From positions 1-6,063 of the forward strand of contig JAFGNC010000154.1 in assembly GCA_016927175.1 (NCBI GenBank): a DNA stretch of 6,063 nucleotides. The letters run 5' to 3'. Under the pieces are notes generated by a model. It saw only the letters and a program-made list of their open reading frames with translations, did not search any database and was not told where the DNA came from. The translations under genes were made by a program, and so were the position numbers. Position 1 is the stretch's first letter, and each line of letters starts with the position of its first letter. This document shows, piece after piece, positions 5,498 through 6,063 of the stretch. This DNA is from Gammaproteobacteria bacterium. GTDB taxonomy: Bacteria > Pseudomonadota > Gammaproteobacteria > Steroidobacterales > Rariloculaceae.

Positions 5498-6063
5498 ATG
5501 CGCTTTCTCGCGGCGCCGTTGCTCGCGCTGCTCGCGGCCTTTGCCGCCGGCACGGCCGCGGCACAGGACGCCGTCAAGGTCGGTCTCGTCGTGCCGCTGT
5601 CGGGCCCCTGGGCGCGGCAGGGGCAGGTCATGCGCATCGGCGCGGAGATGGCGGTCGAGCACATCAACGCACAGGGCGGCATCGATTCGCTCGGCGGCGC
5701 GCAGGTCGAGCTCGTCATCGTCGACACCGGCGACAGCGTGGAGCGCGCGAAGAACGCCGCGCAACGCATGATCGCCGATCACCCCGACCTCGTCGGCGTC
5801 ACCGGCTCGTACCTGAGCTCGTTCACGCTCGCCGTCTCGGAGGTCACCGAGCGGGCATCGTTGCCGATGATCACGCTGTCGTACTCCGACCTGATCACGA
5901 GCCGCGGCTTCGACTTCATATTCCAGACGTCGCCGACCGGTGTGCAGCAGGCCGAGGACGCTCTGCCGCTGCTGCTCGAGCTCGCGGCGAGCGCCGGCGC
6001 CGAGCCTCCGGAGCGGGTCGGCATCGTCATGGACAGCACGGCCGCGTCCGTCGCGTTCGTGAA
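5498..6063 (+). CDS. LivJ/LivK-type periplasmic substrate-binding protein (runs off right edge)
   Basis: Periplasmic receptor that captures the solute and delivers it to the LivM/LivH channel. The 188 visible residues start MRFLAAPLLALLAAFAAGTAAA, a Sec signal peptide with a probable cut after AAA near residue 22, before QDAVKVGL. The mature part follows the Peripla_BP_6 fold: VKVGLVVPLSGPWARQG (26-42), then MAVEHINAQGGI (51-62), a GVTGSYLSS ligand-loop region (100-108), and LPMITLSYSDLITSRGFDFIFQTSPT (122-147), which matches the family's conserved P-x-I--S--LT-RG--F-FR-TP region. The C-terminal lobe is outside the window. ATG 5498 is chosen because the signal peptide begins there, but it has no Shine-Dalgarno and the repeat ends 12 bases before it. 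ATG 5294 is a rival start with a good one. The ligand may be a branched-chain amino acid, another amino acid, an amide or an aromatic acid; the visible half does not decide. Confidence 0.9.
   Translation, partial: MRFLAAPLLALLAAFAAGTAAAQDAVKVGLVVPLSGPWARQGQVMRIGAEMAVEHINAQGGIDSLGGAQVELVIVDTGDSVERAKNAAQRMIADHPDLVGVTGSYLSSFTLAVSEVTERASLPMITLSYSDLITSRGFDFIFQTSPTGVQQAEDALPLLLELAASAGAEPPERVGIVMDSTAASVAFV

Noticed and set aside
4452..5564. Minus-strand open frame of 370 codons spanning livF and the repeat
   Set aside because: Antisense to livF over most of its length and open through the repeat only because the palindrome lacks stops in both directions. No domain seen.

Overview
This is a high-GC window with strong G/C preference at third codon positions, most likely from a proteobacterium (inference). 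An aa3-like cytochrome c oxidase, a LIV-type amino-acid ABC transporter and a palindromic repeat built on AAAAGGGGTCAG fit that. I cannot place it more precisely. Every gene recognised belongs to a known family. The interest lies in unusual variants of them and in one repeat element that sits inside a reading frame.

Left part (1-2263, minus strand): a respiratory block. The 5' part of a cytochrome c oxidase subunit III gene runs off the left edge. Upstream of it in transcription, with a 4-base overlap, is a complete long-form subunit I gene with two extra C-terminal membrane segments. Subunit I keeps every haem and CuB ligand I could locate. By position, however, it has Trp in place of the D-channel glutamate and Gln in place of the K-channel lysine. 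No subunit II gene precedes it.

Middle (2264-2401): a 138-base divergent intergenic region holding a short tandem repeat and a GC hairpin. I could not assign a promoter in it.

Right part (2402-6063, plus strand): a branched-chain amino-acid type (LIV/HAAT family) ABC importer. The LivM-like permease and the LivG-like ATPase are one 723-residue polypeptide, joined by a linker of about 140 residues that is rich in Ala, Gly and Pro. A LivF-like ATPase overlaps the fusion by 8 bases. Next comes a LivJ/LivK-type periplasmic binding protein that runs off the right edge. The second permease (LivH) is not in the window. Together the genes would import a small amino-acid-like or carboxylated solute: the binding protein delivers it in the periplasm, LivM with an unseen LivH forms the channel, and the LivG domain with LivF hydrolyses ATP.

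Between livF and the signal peptide of the binding protein lies a multi-unit inverted repeat with a perfect 24-bp stem and 32-base loop. It resembles REP/BIME-type dispersed repeats. The reading frame stays open straight through it, from an upstream ATG that has a good Shine-Dalgarno sequence. The element therefore appears to sit inside, or to have extended, the 5' end of the gene.
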